This document shows, one piece after another, positions 8,126-16,562 of a DNA stretch of 64,000 nucleotides. Origin of the DNA: Citricoccus sp. SGAir0253 (lineage in GTDB: Bacteria; Actinomycetota; Actinomycetes; Actinomycetales; Micrococcaceae); the NCBI RefSeq assembly GCF_005877055.1, contig NZ_CP039424.1:248001-312000 (forward strand), read 5' to 3'. The notes under the pieces are model-generated. The model was given only the letters and a program-made list of their open reading frames with translations, was not told the origin of the DNA and searched no databases. The position numbers were made by a program, and so were the translations under genes. The number at the start of each line of letters is the position of its first letter. The first letter of the stretch is position 1.

Positions 8126-8416
8126 GTGCGTCCGCCCCCAACCGCGTCCTGAGAAGGGACGATTCGCCTGGCGCCCGGGGACAGTCCTGCTCAAATCTTG
8201 AAAGAACCTTGGGAGGAATCTGCCGGATACCTTGAGGTCCACCCCCTGGGATGGGGTCATCAGGGAGGCAGTGGCACGGCACACATCCCATCGCCGCGCC
8301 GCTTCCCACCCTGGTCTCCGGTTCAGTGCTGTCCTCCCCGGCAGCTCGTCCGACCGGTGCACCGTCTCACCGGGCCGCCATTCCCCCGGCGGCCCCCACC
8401 TGAAGGGGTTCCATCC
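8126..8416 (+). other. Gene-free leader before the SipW-type operon
   Basis: About 290 bases with no convincing coding sequence. Local GC drops around 8190-8235 (CAAATCTTGAAAGAACCTTG), the likely promoter of the secretion operon. No known riboswitch class was recognised. Confidence 0.4.
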
Positions 8417-8947
8417 ATGAAGAGCATGACCAAGGGCGCCATCGTCACCGGGCTGGGGGTGGCCCTGCTGCTCGGCGGCGGCGGCACCCTCGCCGTCTGG
8501 AACGACGCCGCCGAGTCCCACGCCGGCAACGTCGTCTCCGGCAACCTGGACCTGCGCGCCGACCGCGGCGTCTGGACCAAGGACGGCCAGGCCGTCGACA
8601 TCGCCACCCACCGCGTGGTGCCGGGCGAGACCCTGACCTACACGCAGCAGCTGACGCCGATCCTGGTCGGCGAGGGCCTGAAGGCCACCCTGGCGCTCGG
8701 CGGGGCCGACGGGGTGCTCGCCCACTCCGCGGGCAACGTCACGGTCACCCAGCCGGTGCTGACCCTCGACGGGGAGGTGCTCTCCAACGACGAGGTGCTC
8801 ACCGCCGCGGACTCCGGCAAGACCGTGACCGCGTCCACGAGCTTCGCGTTCAGCGTGGACACCCCCGGCCGCGAGGACGTCAACCGGACGTGGAACTTCT
8901 CCTCGATCGGCTACGTGCTGACGCAGAAGGCGCCCACGGCCGGCTGA
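8417..8947 (+). CDS. Exported protein with SipW-dependent-type signal peptide (TasA/CalY-like)
   Basis: 176 residues. N-terminus MKSMTKGAIVTGLGVALLLG followed by GGGTLAVWNDAAESHAGNVV; the W(N/S)D pattern right after the hydrophobic stretch is the signature of alternate (SipW-dependent) signal peptides found in TasA and camelysin. The mature part is a beta-rich domain (EVLSNDEVLTAADSG...) with no catalytic motif, so a structural surface or fibre protein is likely. It is first of four genes with a dedicated signal peptidase (9653) and two similar exported proteins. Start ATG 8417; the upstream in-frame extension is rejected because it buries the signal peptide. Confidence 0.85.
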   Translation: MKSMTKGAIVTGLGVALLLGGGGTLAVWNDAAESHAGNVVSGNLDLRADRGVWTKDGQAVDIATHRVVPGETLTYTQQLTPILVGEGLKATLALGGADGVLAHSAGNVTVTQPVLTLDGEVLSNDEVLTAADSGKTVTASTSFAFSVDTPGREDVNRTWNFSSIGYVLTQKAPTAG

Positions 8948-9083
8948 TCCCCGGCGCCGGCCGCACCGGTTGCGGCCGGCGCCGATCCCACCGGCGTCAC
9001 GGACGCCCTCCCCGATCCCCCACCCACACGTCCTGCCCGCAAGGTTCCACCCGCTCCACCCCCTCAGCCCCCGAAAGGCCACC

Positions 9084-9656
9084 ATGCGCATCACCTCCAC
9101 GCTGCGGGCCGCCGCCCTGCTCGGGCTGGCGGTGCTGGCGGGCCTGCTCGGCGTGGGCGGCACATGGGCGCTGTGGAACGACACCGCCGCCTCGGACGCC
9201 GGCGCCGTCCAGGCCGCCGACTTCCGGGTGGAGCTCAACGGCAGCCTCCTGACGGCGGACGGCGCCACCGTGTCCGCCACCCCGGAGGACCCGGGCGCCG
9301 CGCTCACCCCGGACACCCCGGTCTACGCCACCGTCACGGTCGCCAACGGGCTCGACGCCGGCACCCCCACCGCGCTCCAGGCCACCCTGGGTGCCCCCAC
9401 GGTCTCGCGGGCCTCGGTGCCGGCCCTGGGCACGGCGCTCACCGTGGGCGCCGCGGTGGCCCCCGCCTCCGGCGGCTGCGCCGCCGCGACCTACACGCAA
9501 GACGGCGCCTCGGCCCCCGTCGCCCAGGGAGCGTCCACCCGGTTCTGCCTGCGGATGACCCTGCCGCCGGACGCCTCCCCGGCCCTGTCCGGGGCCACCG
9601 CCACCGTCACCGTCCCGGTGACCGCCACCCAGCTGCCGAGAGGGACCCGCCCATGA
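9084..9656 (+). CDS. Second SipW-type exported protein
   Basis: 190 residues, N-terminus MRITSTLRAAALLGLAVLAG followed by LLGVGGTWALWNDTAASDAG, the same alternate signal-peptide design as the gene at 8417. The mature region is Ala/Thr/Val-rich and beta-structured with two Cys (GGCAAATY and TRFCLRM) that could form a disulfide. Probably a cell-surface or fibre subunit. ATG 9084; SD-like GAAAGG upstream. Its stop overlaps the ATG of the signal peptidase (ATGA), implying tight coupling of substrate and processing enzyme. Confidence 0.85.
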   Translation: MRITSTLRAAALLGLAVLAGLLGVGGTWALWNDTAASDAGAVQAADFRVELNGSLLTADGATVSATPEDPGAALTPDTPVYATVTVANGLDAGTPTALQATLGAPTVSRASVPALGTALTVGAAVAPASGGCAAATYTQDGASAPVAQGASTRFCLRMTLPPDASPALSGATATVTVPVTATQLPRGTRP

Positions 9657-10468
9657 GCCCGCACGCCCCCCGCCGCGTCCCGGCCTGGCTGCACTGGGCC
9701 GGCCAGGGCCTGTCCCTCGTCGCCCTGTGCCTGGCCGTGCTGGCCGCCCTCGTCCTGGTCGTGGTCCCCGTGGCCACCGGCTCGCAGACCTACTCCGTGC
9801 TGACCTCCTCGATGGCCCCGCACTACGCGCCGGGCACCTTCATCGTGGTCCGGCCGCAGGAGTTCCGCTCCCTGCAGGTGGGGGACGTGATCACCTACCA
9901 GCTGGCCTCCGGCAAGCCCGACGTCGTCACCCACCGGATCGTCAGCGTCACCGCCGACCAGGCCGGCGAGCGGATGCTGGTCACCCAGGGGGACAACAAC
10001 GCCCTGGCCGACGCCGAGCCCGTCCGCGAGGTCCAGGTGCGCGGCGCGCTGCTCTACGCGGTGCCCTACGTCGGCTTCGTGGCCAACACCCTCGGCCAGG
10101 CCAAGCGCGCCCCCGTGGTCACGGTCCTCGCCTTCGGCCTGATCGGCCTCGGCATGGCCTCCATGGTGCGCGGACTGGTCCGCGACCGGCGCGAGGCCCT
10201 CGCGCGGCGGGCGGGCGAGGAGGCCGCGCCCGAGGTGGTCATGGGCTCCGTCGCGGACCTACCCGCCCACCCCGAGTGGTCCGACGAGGTGGTCGACGCC
10301 GGCCCGGTCACCGAGCCGATTCCGCTCACCGTGCCCACCGCCGAGCCCGCCGTGCCCGGGGCGAGAGCCGCCGGCCGTCCCGGTCCGCGCGCCGCGCGCG
10401 GGGCGCCCGCATCGGGTGACTCGTCCGCGACCACCCGCCCCGAGACCCGTACCCCCGCCCATGCCTGA
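9653..10468 (+). CDS. sipW: Signal peptidase I, SipW/ER type
   Basis: 271 residues, membrane bound. N-terminal transmembrane helix (LSLVALCLAVLAALVLVVV), catalytic Ser in SSMAPHYAPGT, and VTHRIVSV where eubacterial SPases carry Lys, so it has the Ser-His architecture of archaeal/ER and Bacillus SipW enzymes; a conserved Asp follows in QGDNN. A second transmembrane helix (VVTVLAFGLIGLGMASMV) and a Pro/Ala-rich cytoplasmic tail end the protein. It should remove the signal peptides of the flanking W-N-D-type proteins. ATGA overlap with the upstream substrate gene and overlap with the downstream gene region show an operon. Confidence 0.88.
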   Translation: MSPHAPRRVPAWLHWAGQGLSLVALCLAVLAALVLVVVPVATGSQTYSVLTSSMAPHYAPGTFIVVRPQEFRSLQVGDVITYQLASGKPDVVTHRIVSVTADQAGERMLVTQGDNNALADAEPVREVQVRGALLYAVPYVGFVANTLGQAKRAPVVTVLAFGLIGLGMASMVRGLVRDRREALARRAGEEAAPEVVMGSVADLPAHPEWSDEVVDAGPVTEPIPLTVPTAEPAVPGARAAGRPGPRAARGAPASGDSSATTRPETRTPAHA

Positions 10469-10502
10469 GCGTCCGCACCACCGCCGTTCCCCGGGAGACC
10501 CG

Positions 10503-11015
10503 ATGCCCACCCCCACCGTCGCCGGCGTCCCGCCGCGCACCTGGCGCGCCGCCGTCGTCCTCTTCCTGGCAGTCCTGCTCGGCGGGACGGGGCTCTCCGG
10601 CGCCCACGCGCTCTGGTCGGCGCGGGGCGCCGTGACCGCCACCGTGGCCACGGGGACGTGGGCGCCCGCGCGGGAGCCCGGCTGGGCGTGGCAGCCCCCG
10701 GTCGCCGCGGTGATCCCGGAGGCCCCGGCGCACCGCGAGCTCATCATCGACTGGGCGCCCCCGGCCGACGCCGGGACCTCGGTCTCGTACGCGACCTCGC
10801 TGACGCCGCAGGGCACCGGGCGCATCGTGGAGGGGCCGCTGCCGGTCGAGGGGGACTCCTCGGCCGTCCGGTACCGCGTGCACCACAACTTCCTGCCGGA
10901 CACGTTCGTCCTCACCCTCACCGCCACCGTGGACGGCGTGCCGTCCGCGCCGGTCACCCTGCTCGTCCGCATCGAGGAGACGGGGGCTCCCGTCATCACT
11001 TCCGCGACCCCCTGA
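10503..11015 (+). CDS. Exported protein of the SipW-type operon, hypothetical
   Basis: About 170 residues with an N-terminal membrane/signal segment (RAAVVLFLAVLLGGTGLSGA then HALWSARGAVTATVATGTW), again the alternate signal-peptide pattern (ALW-S). The rest resembles a small Ig/fibronectin-like beta domain (PAHRELIIDWAPPADAGTSV, VLTLTATVDGVPS). No enzyme motif. ATG 10503 with GGGAG upstream is preferred; ATG 10461, overlapping the signal peptidase stop, would add 14 residues. Likely a third substrate or accessory subunit of the surface structure. Confidence 0.7.
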   Translation: MPTPTVAGVPPRTWRAAVVLFLAVLLGGTGLSGAHALWSARGAVTATVATGTWAPAREPGWAWQPPVAAVIPEAPAHRELIIDWAPPADAGTSVSYATSLTPQGTGRIVEGPLPVEGDSSAVRYRVHHNFLPDTFVLTLTATVDGVPSAPVTLLVRIEETGAPVITSATP

Positions 11016-11028
11016 TTGACGCGGGGGC

Positions 11029-11063
11029 TTGCACCTGTTAGCAGAGTCTCGCTAACTTCGTTA
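11029..11063 (+). promoter_or_regulatory. Promoter with overlapping palindromes before the phasin-like gene
   Basis: A -35-like TTGCAC (11029-11034) and a -10-like CTAACT about 17 bases downstream. GTTAGCAGAGTCTCGCTAAC (11037-11056) is an imperfect palindrome and TAACTTCGTTA (11053-11063) overlaps it. A repressor bound here would block the promoter. Confidence 0.45.
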
Positions 11064-11112
11064 ACTCAGGGCAGGGGCACCGCTGCCATATGCATCGACG
11101 TAGGGAGACATC

Positions 11113-12291
11113 ATGGCTGCTGCACAGAACACCGCCGCCGAGGGCAAGGACGAGCGCAAGGACCAGCCCGCCACTCCGGGCCAGGGCGCGCAGGACAAGG
11201 GCACCGCCCAGGACAAGGGCGCCGGCCAGGCCACGGGCGACGCCCAGGCCGCGGCCAACGCCGCCGCGAACAAGGCCGCCGTGGAGCAGGCCAAGGCGAA
11301 GCAGGCCGCCGAGCAGGCCAAGGCCGCGGACGGGGAGAAGGCCAAGGAGGCCCAGGCGAAGGCCAACGAGGCGGCGAACAAGGCCGCCGTGGAGCAGGCC
11401 AAGGCGAGGCAGGCCGCCGAGCAGGCCAAGGCCACCTCCGGCACGGCCAGCGCCGGCAACGCCAAGGCGACGGCGTCCGGCACCTCCACGCCCGCCGCGT
11501 CCGCGCCGGCGAAGCAGGCCCCCGCCGCGAAGGCCTCCACGGCCAAGACCCCGGCCGGCAAGACCACGACCGCCAAGACCGCCACCGGCAAGACCACCGC
11601 CGGCAAGGCGTCCGCGCCCAAGACCACGGCCGGCAGGACCACCACCGCCAAGACCACCACCGCCAAGACGACCGCGGCCAAGGGCGCTGCCCCGAAGACC
11701 GCAGCCGCCGCGGTGTCGAGCACTCCGGCCTCGAGCGCCGCGAAGGCCCCGGCTCCCGCCGCCGCGAAGGCGCCGGCCGCCGGCGCGAACCGCACCAGCG
11801 CCACGCAGGCGATGCTCGCCGGCACCGCGCCGACCGGTGCCACGCAGGAGAAGGCCGCGGCCGCCGTCGAGCAGGACCACGCCGCCAACGCCCGGGCCAC
11901 CACCGAGGCGAAGGCCCAGGCCGGCCAGGCCGCTCGCGAGGCCACCGCGCAGGCCGGGGCCTCCGCGCAGCGCGCCGCCGGCGCCGCGCAGGGTGCCGAG
12001 GCGCCCTCGGAGCGGATCACCGGCATGGTGCACGAGGCCGCCCAGCGCCTGGACGAGAACGCGGAGCGGCTCCGGGACCTCGGCTCCTCGGTGGTGGAGG
12101 TCTCCAAGGCCAGCGGTCGCGAGGCCGTGGACACCTACCAGGCCGCCGCCAAGAGCCTCTTCGGCATGCAGCGCCAGCTGTTCGGCGCCACGCGGATGCC
12201 GTGGGTCCAGGGGGCCGCCGCCACCCAGATCCAGCTCGCGGAGGACATCACCGACGCCTGGGCCAAGGCCGCCCGCGCGCTGCTGAAGTGA
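11113..12291 (+). CDS. Phasin-like protein with Lys/Ala/Thr-rich histone-like region
   Basis: 392 residues in three parts. Residues ~1-110: Ala/Lys/Gln-rich helix containing a near-exact duplication (NKAAVEQAKAxQAAEQAKA). Residues ~110-235: histone H1-like Lys/Thr/Ala tract with many AKTT/GKTT repeats. Residues ~295-392: amphipathic helical domain (DTYQAAAKSLFGMQRQLFG, then LAEDITDAWAKAARALL) resembling phasins. Phasins coat polyhydroxyalkanoate granules; the Lys-rich part could bind DNA or polyphosphate, as PhaM/PhaF-like proteins do. No PHA synthase is in this window, so the assignment is by composition and C-terminal pattern only. SD GTAGGGAGAC before ATG 11113. Confidence 0.65.
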   Translation: MAAAQNTAAEGKDERKDQPATPGQGAQDKGTAQDKGAGQATGDAQAAANAAANKAAVEQAKAKQAAEQAKAADGEKAKEAQAKANEAANKAAVEQAKARQAAEQAKATSGTASAGNAKATASGTSTPAASAPAKQAPAAKASTAKTPAGKTTTAKTATGKTTAGKASAPKTTAGRTTTAKTTTAKTTAAKGAAPKTAAAAVSSTPASSAAKAPAPAAAKAPAAGANRTSATQAMLAGTAPTGATQEKAAAAVEQDHAANARATTEAKAQAGQAAREATAQAGASAQRAAGAAQGAEAPSERITGMVHEAAQRLDENAERLRDLGSSVVEVSKASGREAVDTYQAAAKSLFGMQRQLFGATRMPWVQGAAATQIQLAEDITDAWAKAARALLK

Positions 12292-12333
12292 GCTGCTGAA
12301 CCGAGCCGACCGTCGCCCCGCGGCGGCCGGAGG

Positions 12334-12377
12334 AACGCCAGGGCCCTCCCGAGATCACTCGGGAGGGCCCTGGCGTT
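12334..12377. terminator. Bidirectional terminator
   Basis: Perfect 20-bp stem, AACGCCAGGGCCCTCCCGAG (12334-12353) and its complement (12358-12377), loop ATCA, between the convergent phasin-like and DoxX genes. Confidence 0.85.
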
Positions 12378-12397
12378 CGTGCTGCCGGGACGGCGGC

Positions 12398-12976
12398 TCA
12401 GGCCGGGTCGGTCGAGCCCTCCTCGACCGGGGTGACCGCGGCCTCGGGGGTGCCATCCGCGGCGAGGGCCTGGCGGCGGCGGTAGACCTGGACGCCGATG
12501 GCCACCGGGATGGTGGCCAGGGCGACGGCGCGCATCCAGGGGCGGTCCAGGACGTGGCCGGTGGCCGCGTCCAGGGAGGCCCGGCCGGCGCCACCCACCG
12601 CGAAGGCGGTGGCGGCGAGCCCGAGCACGGCCGGGTACTCGAGGCCGCCCTCGGTGGCGAAGAAGCCGTTGGGGGCGTGCACCGAGGCGGCGACGCCCAT
12701 GGTGGTCGCGGCCGCGGCGCCGGCGGCCGGCGTCGCGAGGCCGAGGGCCAGGGCCAGGCCGGCACCGGCCTCGCCGACACCGGCGAGCACGGCGCTCTCC
12801 TTGCCCGGGCGGAAGCCCATGGCGTGCATGCCCTGGCTGGTGCCCTCGATGCCGCCGCCGCCGAACCAGCCGAACAGCTTCTGCGTGCCGTGGGCGATCA
12901 GCACGCCGCCGAGCCCGACGCGGAACAGGGTGCGGGCGGCGGTGGTCGCGTTGGGAGTGGGGTTCTCGTACGTCAT
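12398..12976 (-). CDS. DoxX family membrane protein
   Basis: 192 residues, four predicted membrane helices. Typical DoxX beginning (RTLFRVGLGGVLIAHGTQKL FGWFGG region) followed by GEAGAGLALALGLATP and a C-terminal hydrophilic tail. DoxX-family proteins are inner-membrane components linked to redox/thiol stress or terminal oxidase-type complexes; the partner is not visible here. ATG at 12976 has a clear SD (GGAGGA). Encoded convergently to the phasin-like gene and divergently from the hypothetical gene at 13209. Confidence 0.88.
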   Translation of the reverse strand: MTYENPTPNATTAARTLFRVGLGGVLIAHGTQKLFGWFGGGGIEGTSQGMHAMGFRPGKESAVLAGVGEAGAGLALALGLATPAAGAAAATTMGVAASVHAPNGFFATEGGLEYPAVLGLAATAFAVGGAGRASLDAATGHVLDRPWMRAVALATIPVAIGVQVYRRRQALAADGTPEAAVTPVEEGSTDPA

Positions 12977-13208
12977 GGGATCCTCCGGGGTGGCGTGGGG
13001 GTGGGTTCCGAGCGTCATCCTACGGCCCGCCGCTGACATGGGCGGACGGGGGTGACGCGGAGTGACCGGAGGGGACGGGCGGGGCGGATGAGGCGATCGC
13101 GCTCGGGCATACTGGCGTCCATGACCTCGACCTGCGCGTCCCCGGCAGCACCGAACCGACGATCGTGTGCGGTGCTGACCGGCGAAGCCCCCGGGAAAGG
13201 CTGACCCG

Positions 13209-14006
13209 GTGGCCCCTCGACGACCGGTGTTCAGGGAGGGCGCCTGGCGCGACCTGGAACCGACGCAGAAGGGCCTGGTGCTCGGCGTCCTGGCCGGCGC
13301 GCTGGTCGCCCTGGTGACGTGGCGGCTGTCCTGGCTCGCCCTCGGGGTCCTCCTCGGGGCCGGGATCGGCTACTTGGTCGAGCGTCGGCGGCGCACAGGG
13401 CGCCGGACCGGCCGCCACGGACGGGACGGATCGCCCATGGGCCGCTCGCGCCACCCGCACCACCGGCCGGAGGAATCACCCGCGGACCGGGCGGAACGGC
13501 TGGGCTGGGCCGCCACCTACCACGCCACCCGGATGCTGGAGGGCAGGACGGACCGGGCCGGGGCCGTGGGGCAGGTCCGCGACACCGTGCCGGGGTTCGA
13601 TCCCGGCCGCTACGAGGCCGAGGTCGACGCCGCCCTGGCCCGGATCCAGGAGTACCGCGTGGGCGTGCGGGCCCGCCGGGCCGAGCGGGTGGCCCAGGCG
13701 CGCGAGCTGGACGTGCTCAACGCGGTGTTCGCCCTGCACTACTTCAATCGCCGGTACTCGCGGCACCCCGGGCAGTACGGGCTGGGGCCGATCGACCTCG
13801 CGGAGGCGCTGGGGGACCTCGCCCCGCGCGGGCAGCTGGCCGAGGCGGTGGCCCGCTGCGACGCCCTGATCGAGGAGGGCATCCGCACGGGCACCGGCCA
13901 CGGGGACGTCCACGCGGACATGGCCCACCTGCGCCGTGAGCATCCCGGGTTCAACGACCGGGCCCTGGGCGATGCCCTGGACTGGGGCTGGTACTACGGG
14001 CGCTGA
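13209..14006 (+). CDS. Conserved hypothetical membrane-anchored protein
   Basis: 265 residues, not recognised as a characterised family. N-terminal cytoplasmic stretch, one or two hydrophobic helices (GLVLGVLAGALVALVTW; LALGVLLGAGIGYLV) ending in an Arg-rich segment, then a soluble helical region (YEAEVDAALARIQEYRVGVR; DLAEALGDLAPRGQLAEAVA). GTG 13209, no strong SD. No catalytic motif seen. Codon use is typical of the window. Confidence 0.65.
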   Translation: MAPRRPVFREGAWRDLEPTQKGLVLGVLAGALVALVTWRLSWLALGVLLGAGIGYLVERRRRTGRRTGRHGRDGSPMGRSRHPHHRPEESPADRAERLGWAATYHATRMLEGRTDRAGAVGQVRDTVPGFDPGRYEAEVDAALARIQEYRVGVRARRAERVAQARELDVLNAVFALHYFNRRYSRHPGQYGLGPIDLAEALGDLAPRGQLAEAVARCDALIEEGIRTGTGHGDVHADMAHLRREHPGFNDRALGDALDWGWYYGR

Positions 14007-14037
14007 CGATGCCCGCGGTGCAGGCCGCGCACGGGCC

Positions 14038-14292
14038 TCAGGCCGGGTGGCGCAGCGCGGAGGCCACGCGGCGGATCTCGTCCGGCCGGAAGCCGGACCA
14101 GTGGTCGTCCGCGGCGACCACCACGACGGGCGCCTCGGTGTAGCCCAGTTGGTGCCGGACGTAGCGCTGGGCGGCGGGGGAGTGGCGGACGTCGATCTCC
14201 TCGAAGCGCAGCCCGGCCGAGGCCAGGGCGGTCTTCGTGAGCCGGCACTGCATGCACCCGGGCCCGGTGGTGTAGACGGTGATGGTGGTCAT
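14038..14292 (-). CDS. NrdH-like glutaredoxin-family redoxin
   Basis: 84-residue thioredoxin-fold protein with the redox motif CMQC (TTGPGCMQCRLTKTAL) and the family TEAPVVV cis-Pro loop and GFRPDEI. NrdH redoxins reduce class Ib ribonucleotide reductase using thioredoxin reductase; here no nrdI/E/F genes are adjacent, so it may be a stand-alone mycoredoxin-like or NrdH paralogue. GTG/ATG near 14292 with SD-like AAGGAGCGC. Divergent from the small ORF/nhaA region. Confidence 0.85.
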   Translation of the reverse strand: MTTITVYTTGPGCMQCRLTKTALASAGLRFEEIDVRHSPAAQRYVRHQLGYTEAPVVVVAADDHWSGFRPDEIRRVASALRHPA

Positions 14293-14395
14293 CGGTGCGC
14301 TCCTTCGCTCCGTAGACCACTGGCTTACCAGCCGCGGCGGACACGATTGCGACGGCCGGATCGACCGGAACCGGCGGCGCCCGCGGACCGGTTGC

Positions 14396-14401
14396 TAGGG
14401 T
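14396..14401 (+). promoter_or_regulatory. Candidate -10 for a leaderless small ORF
   Basis: TAGGGT lies 8 bases before ATG 14410, the spacing expected when transcription starts at or next to the start codon. No clear -35. Confidence 0.35.
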
Positions 14402-14409
14402 GGAATGCG

Positions 14410-14541
14410 ATGCAGACCACCCCCGAGTACCCGCCGGCGTTCGCGCCCAAGCGCTGGGTGCTGCCTCCGCACTCGGGGACGAACGGCCACATCACCTCCT
14501 GGGGCGCCATGCTCTCCGGGCTCCCGCCCGCCCGCGCCTAG
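14410..14541 (+). CDS. Putative leaderless small ORF (43 aa) upstream of nhaA
   Basis: Encodes MQTTPEYPPAFAPKRWVLPP continuing HSGTNGHITSWGAMLSG and ending PARA. No family recognised. Support is the TAGGGT box ideally placed for a leaderless mRNA and a non-random composition in a spacer whose downstream part is plain GC-rich. It could be a small protein or an upstream ORF affecting nhaA 165 bases downstream. Not certain to be expressed. Confidence 0.35.
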   Translation: MQTTPEYPPAFAPKRWVLPPHSGTNGHITSWGAMLSGLPPARA

Positions 14542-14706
14542 ACCGGCCCCGGCCGCCGTCGCCCCCCGCTCCGCCCCCGTCTGCCGGACGCCACCCCGCT
14601 CACCCGGGCCGCCCGGCCCCGGGGTCCCGCAGCGCGGTGCCGCGCGGCGCGCCAGCGCCGGTCCGCCGCCCGCACCGACCACCGGCAGATCCACCCCGAG
14701 GTACCC

Positions 14707-16047
14707 ATGACCGAGAACCCCATCCCCACCCGTCCCCCCGAGACCGTCCCCTCGCGGGGCAGCTACGGCGAGGCCCTGCGCATCGGCGAGATCCTGCGCA
14801 AGGAGACCGTCGGCGGCGCCCTGCTGGTGATCGCCGCCGCCCTGGCGATCCTGTGGGCCAACAGCCCGTGGTCCCAGGCCTACTTCGACCTGCGCGAGAT
14901 CACCGTCGGCTACGAGCCCTGGCACCTCGAGCTGTCCCTGGGCGGCTGGGCCGCCGACGGCCTGCTCGCCGTGTTCTTCTTCCTCGTCGGCCTCGAGCTC
15001 AAGCGCGAGTTCGTGGCCGGGGACCTGCGCAACCCGCGCCAGGCCCTGATCCCGGTGGCGGCGGCCTTCGGCGGCGTGCTGGTGCCGGCGCTGATCTTCG
15101 TGGCCGTCAACGCGAGCAACCCCACCGCGGTGCACGGCTGGGCCATCCCCACCGCCACGGACATCGCGTTCGCCGTGGCCGTGCTGGCCGTGATCGGCTC
15201 CCACCTGCCCAGCGCGCTGCGGCTGTTCCTGCTGACGCTGGCCGTGGTGGACGACCTGATCGCCATCCTCATCATCGCGGTGTTCTACACCGAGGAGGTG
15301 CACTTCACCCCGCTGCTGTGGGCGCTGCTGCCACTGGCGGCCTACGCCTTCCTGTCCCACCGCTTCAGCCGGTTCTTCGGCGTGCGCAAGTGGCCGGCCT
15401 GGGTGATCCTGCTGCCGATCGGCGCCGTGGTGTGGGCGCTCGTGCACGCCTCCGGCATCCACGCCACCGTGGCCGGCGTGGTGCTCGGCTTCATGATCCC
15501 CGTCTTCCGCAAGGCCTCCCACGGCGGCACCACCGCCGGACCCGGGCTGTCCGAGGTCCTGGAGCACCGCCTGCGCCCGCTGTCCGCCGGCGTGGCGGTG
15601 CCGGTCTTCGCGTTCTTCTCGGCCGGCGTCGCGCTCGGCGGCTGGGAGGGCTTCACCGGCGCGCTGAGCGACCCGGTGGCCCTGGGCATCCTGGGCGGCC
15701 TGGTGCTCGGCAAGCCGATCGGCATCCTGTCCACCACGTTCGTGCTGAGCCGGTTCACCGGGGCGCGGCTGGACCCCTCGCTGCGCTGGATCGACCTGAC
15801 CGGCATGGGCCTGCTGGCCGGCATCGGGTTCACGGTGTCCCTGCTGGTGACCGAGCTGAGCTTCCCGGCCGGGGACCCGCACACCGAGCACGCCAAGGTG
15901 GCCGTCATGACGGCGTCCGTGGTGGCGGCGCTGCTGGCCTCGACGATCCTCGTGGCGCGCAACAAGAAGTACAAGGCGATCGAGGCGGCCGAGAGCGTGG
16001 ACGCGGACGCGGACGGCGTCCCGGACGTGTACCAGCAGCGCGGCTGA
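14707..16047 (+). CDS. nhaA: Na+/H+ antiporter NhaA
   Basis: 446 residues, 12 predicted membrane helices. NhaA hallmarks: [56 protein letters not shown] with the first essential Asp, and [17 protein letters not shown] with the second essential Asp of the ion site, then the [15 protein letters not shown] helix. It exchanges cytoplasmic Na+ (or Li+) for protons, for pH and salt homeostasis. ATG 14707; no regulator gene adjacent. A 10-bp tandem repeat follows the stop. Confidence 0.95.
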   Translation: MTENPIPTRPPETVPSRGSYGEALRIGEILRKETVGGALLVIAAALAILWANSPWSQAYFDLREITVGYEPWHLELSLGGWAADGLLAVFFFLVGLELKREFVAGDLRNPRQALIPVAAAFGGVLVPALIFVAVNASNPTAVHGWAIPTATDIAFAVAVLAVIGSHLPSALRLFLLTLAVVDDLIAILIIAVFYTEEVHFTPLLWALLPLAAYAFLSHRFSRFFGVRKWPAWVILLPIGAVVWALVHASGIHATVAGVVLGFMIPVFRKASHGGTTAGPGLSEVLEHRLRPLSAGVAVPVFAFFSAGVALGGWEGFTGALSDPVALGILGGLVLGKPIGILSTTFVLSRFTGARLDPSLRWIDLTGMGLLAGIGFTVSLLVTELSFPAGDPHTEHAKVAVMTASVVAALLASTILVARNKKYKAIEAAESVDADADGVPDVYQQRG

Positions 16048-16055
16048 GCGCGCGG

Positions 16056-16090
16056 CCGGCGGGGGCCGGCGGGGGCCGGCGGGGGCCGGC
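16056..16090. repeat. 10-bp tandem repeat (CCGGCGGGGG), 3.5 copies
   Basis: Exact tandem units between nhaA and the convergent hypothetical gene. It may fold into alternative GC hairpins and serve as a terminator; slipped-strand length variation is possible. Confidence 0.8.
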
Positions 16091-16130
16091 TGCGGCCGGT
16101 GGCGGAGGACGACGGCGGGGCGTCCGGGAC

Positions 16131-16562
16131 TCAGTGGTCCCGGGCGTCCCGCTGCGTCTCGGGGTGGCGCTGGTCGATCACCCGCGGGCTGCCGGGGTGG
16201 GCGTCCGGGTGGGTGGACCTGCCGTCCACGAGGTCGGCCAGCTTCCCGGCGGCCTCGGCCAGGGCGCGCAGCCCGCGGCCGGCCTCCTCGCGGCCGCGCT
16301 CGGTGACCTGGCGGACCGCCCGGTCCCGCTCGCCGCGGCCGCCGGTGGTGCGGTTCATGAAGTCGTTGATCCGGTCCGTGGCCTGGGTGGCCGTGTGGCG
16401 CAGCTGCTCCCAGGCCTCGGCCGTGTTGGACCGGGCCGTGACCCCCGACGTCGGCCCGCCGGCCTTGCGGCGCACCGAGACGGGCTCGGGGGCCGGGTCC
16501 TCCATGTCAGCGGGGCGGTCGGCCCGGTGGGCGGGGTCCTGGTGCAGCGGCTCCTGGGTCAT
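16131..16562 (-). CDS. Conserved hypothetical hydrophilic helical protein
   Basis: 143 residues, charged throughout, no signal peptide or membrane segment. Acidic N-terminus (MTQEPLHQDPAHRADRPADM), a central helix (AEAWEQLRHTATQATDRIND), then an Arg/Glu-rich helix (ERDRAVRQVTERGREEAGRG) and a His/Pro/Asp-rich tail. No known family recognised. ATG at 16562. It is the last gene with host-like GC before the low-GC island, so it marks the left island edge. Confidence 0.6.
   Translation of the reverse strand: MTQEPLHQDPAHRADRPADMEDPAPEPVSVRRKAGGPTSGVTARSNTAEAWEQLRHTATQATDRINDFMNRTTGGRGERDRAVRQVTERGREEAGRGLRALAEAAGKLADLVDGRSTHPDAHPGSPRVIDQRHPETQRDARDH

Noticed and set aside
11038-12134. Large minus-strand frames opposite the phasin-like gene
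   Set aside because: Low-complexity Ala/Gly/Leu/Arg sequence produced by the repetitive coding strand.
16056-16090. CRISPR-like array
   Set aside because: Unit is 10 bp with no spacers; simple tandem repeat.
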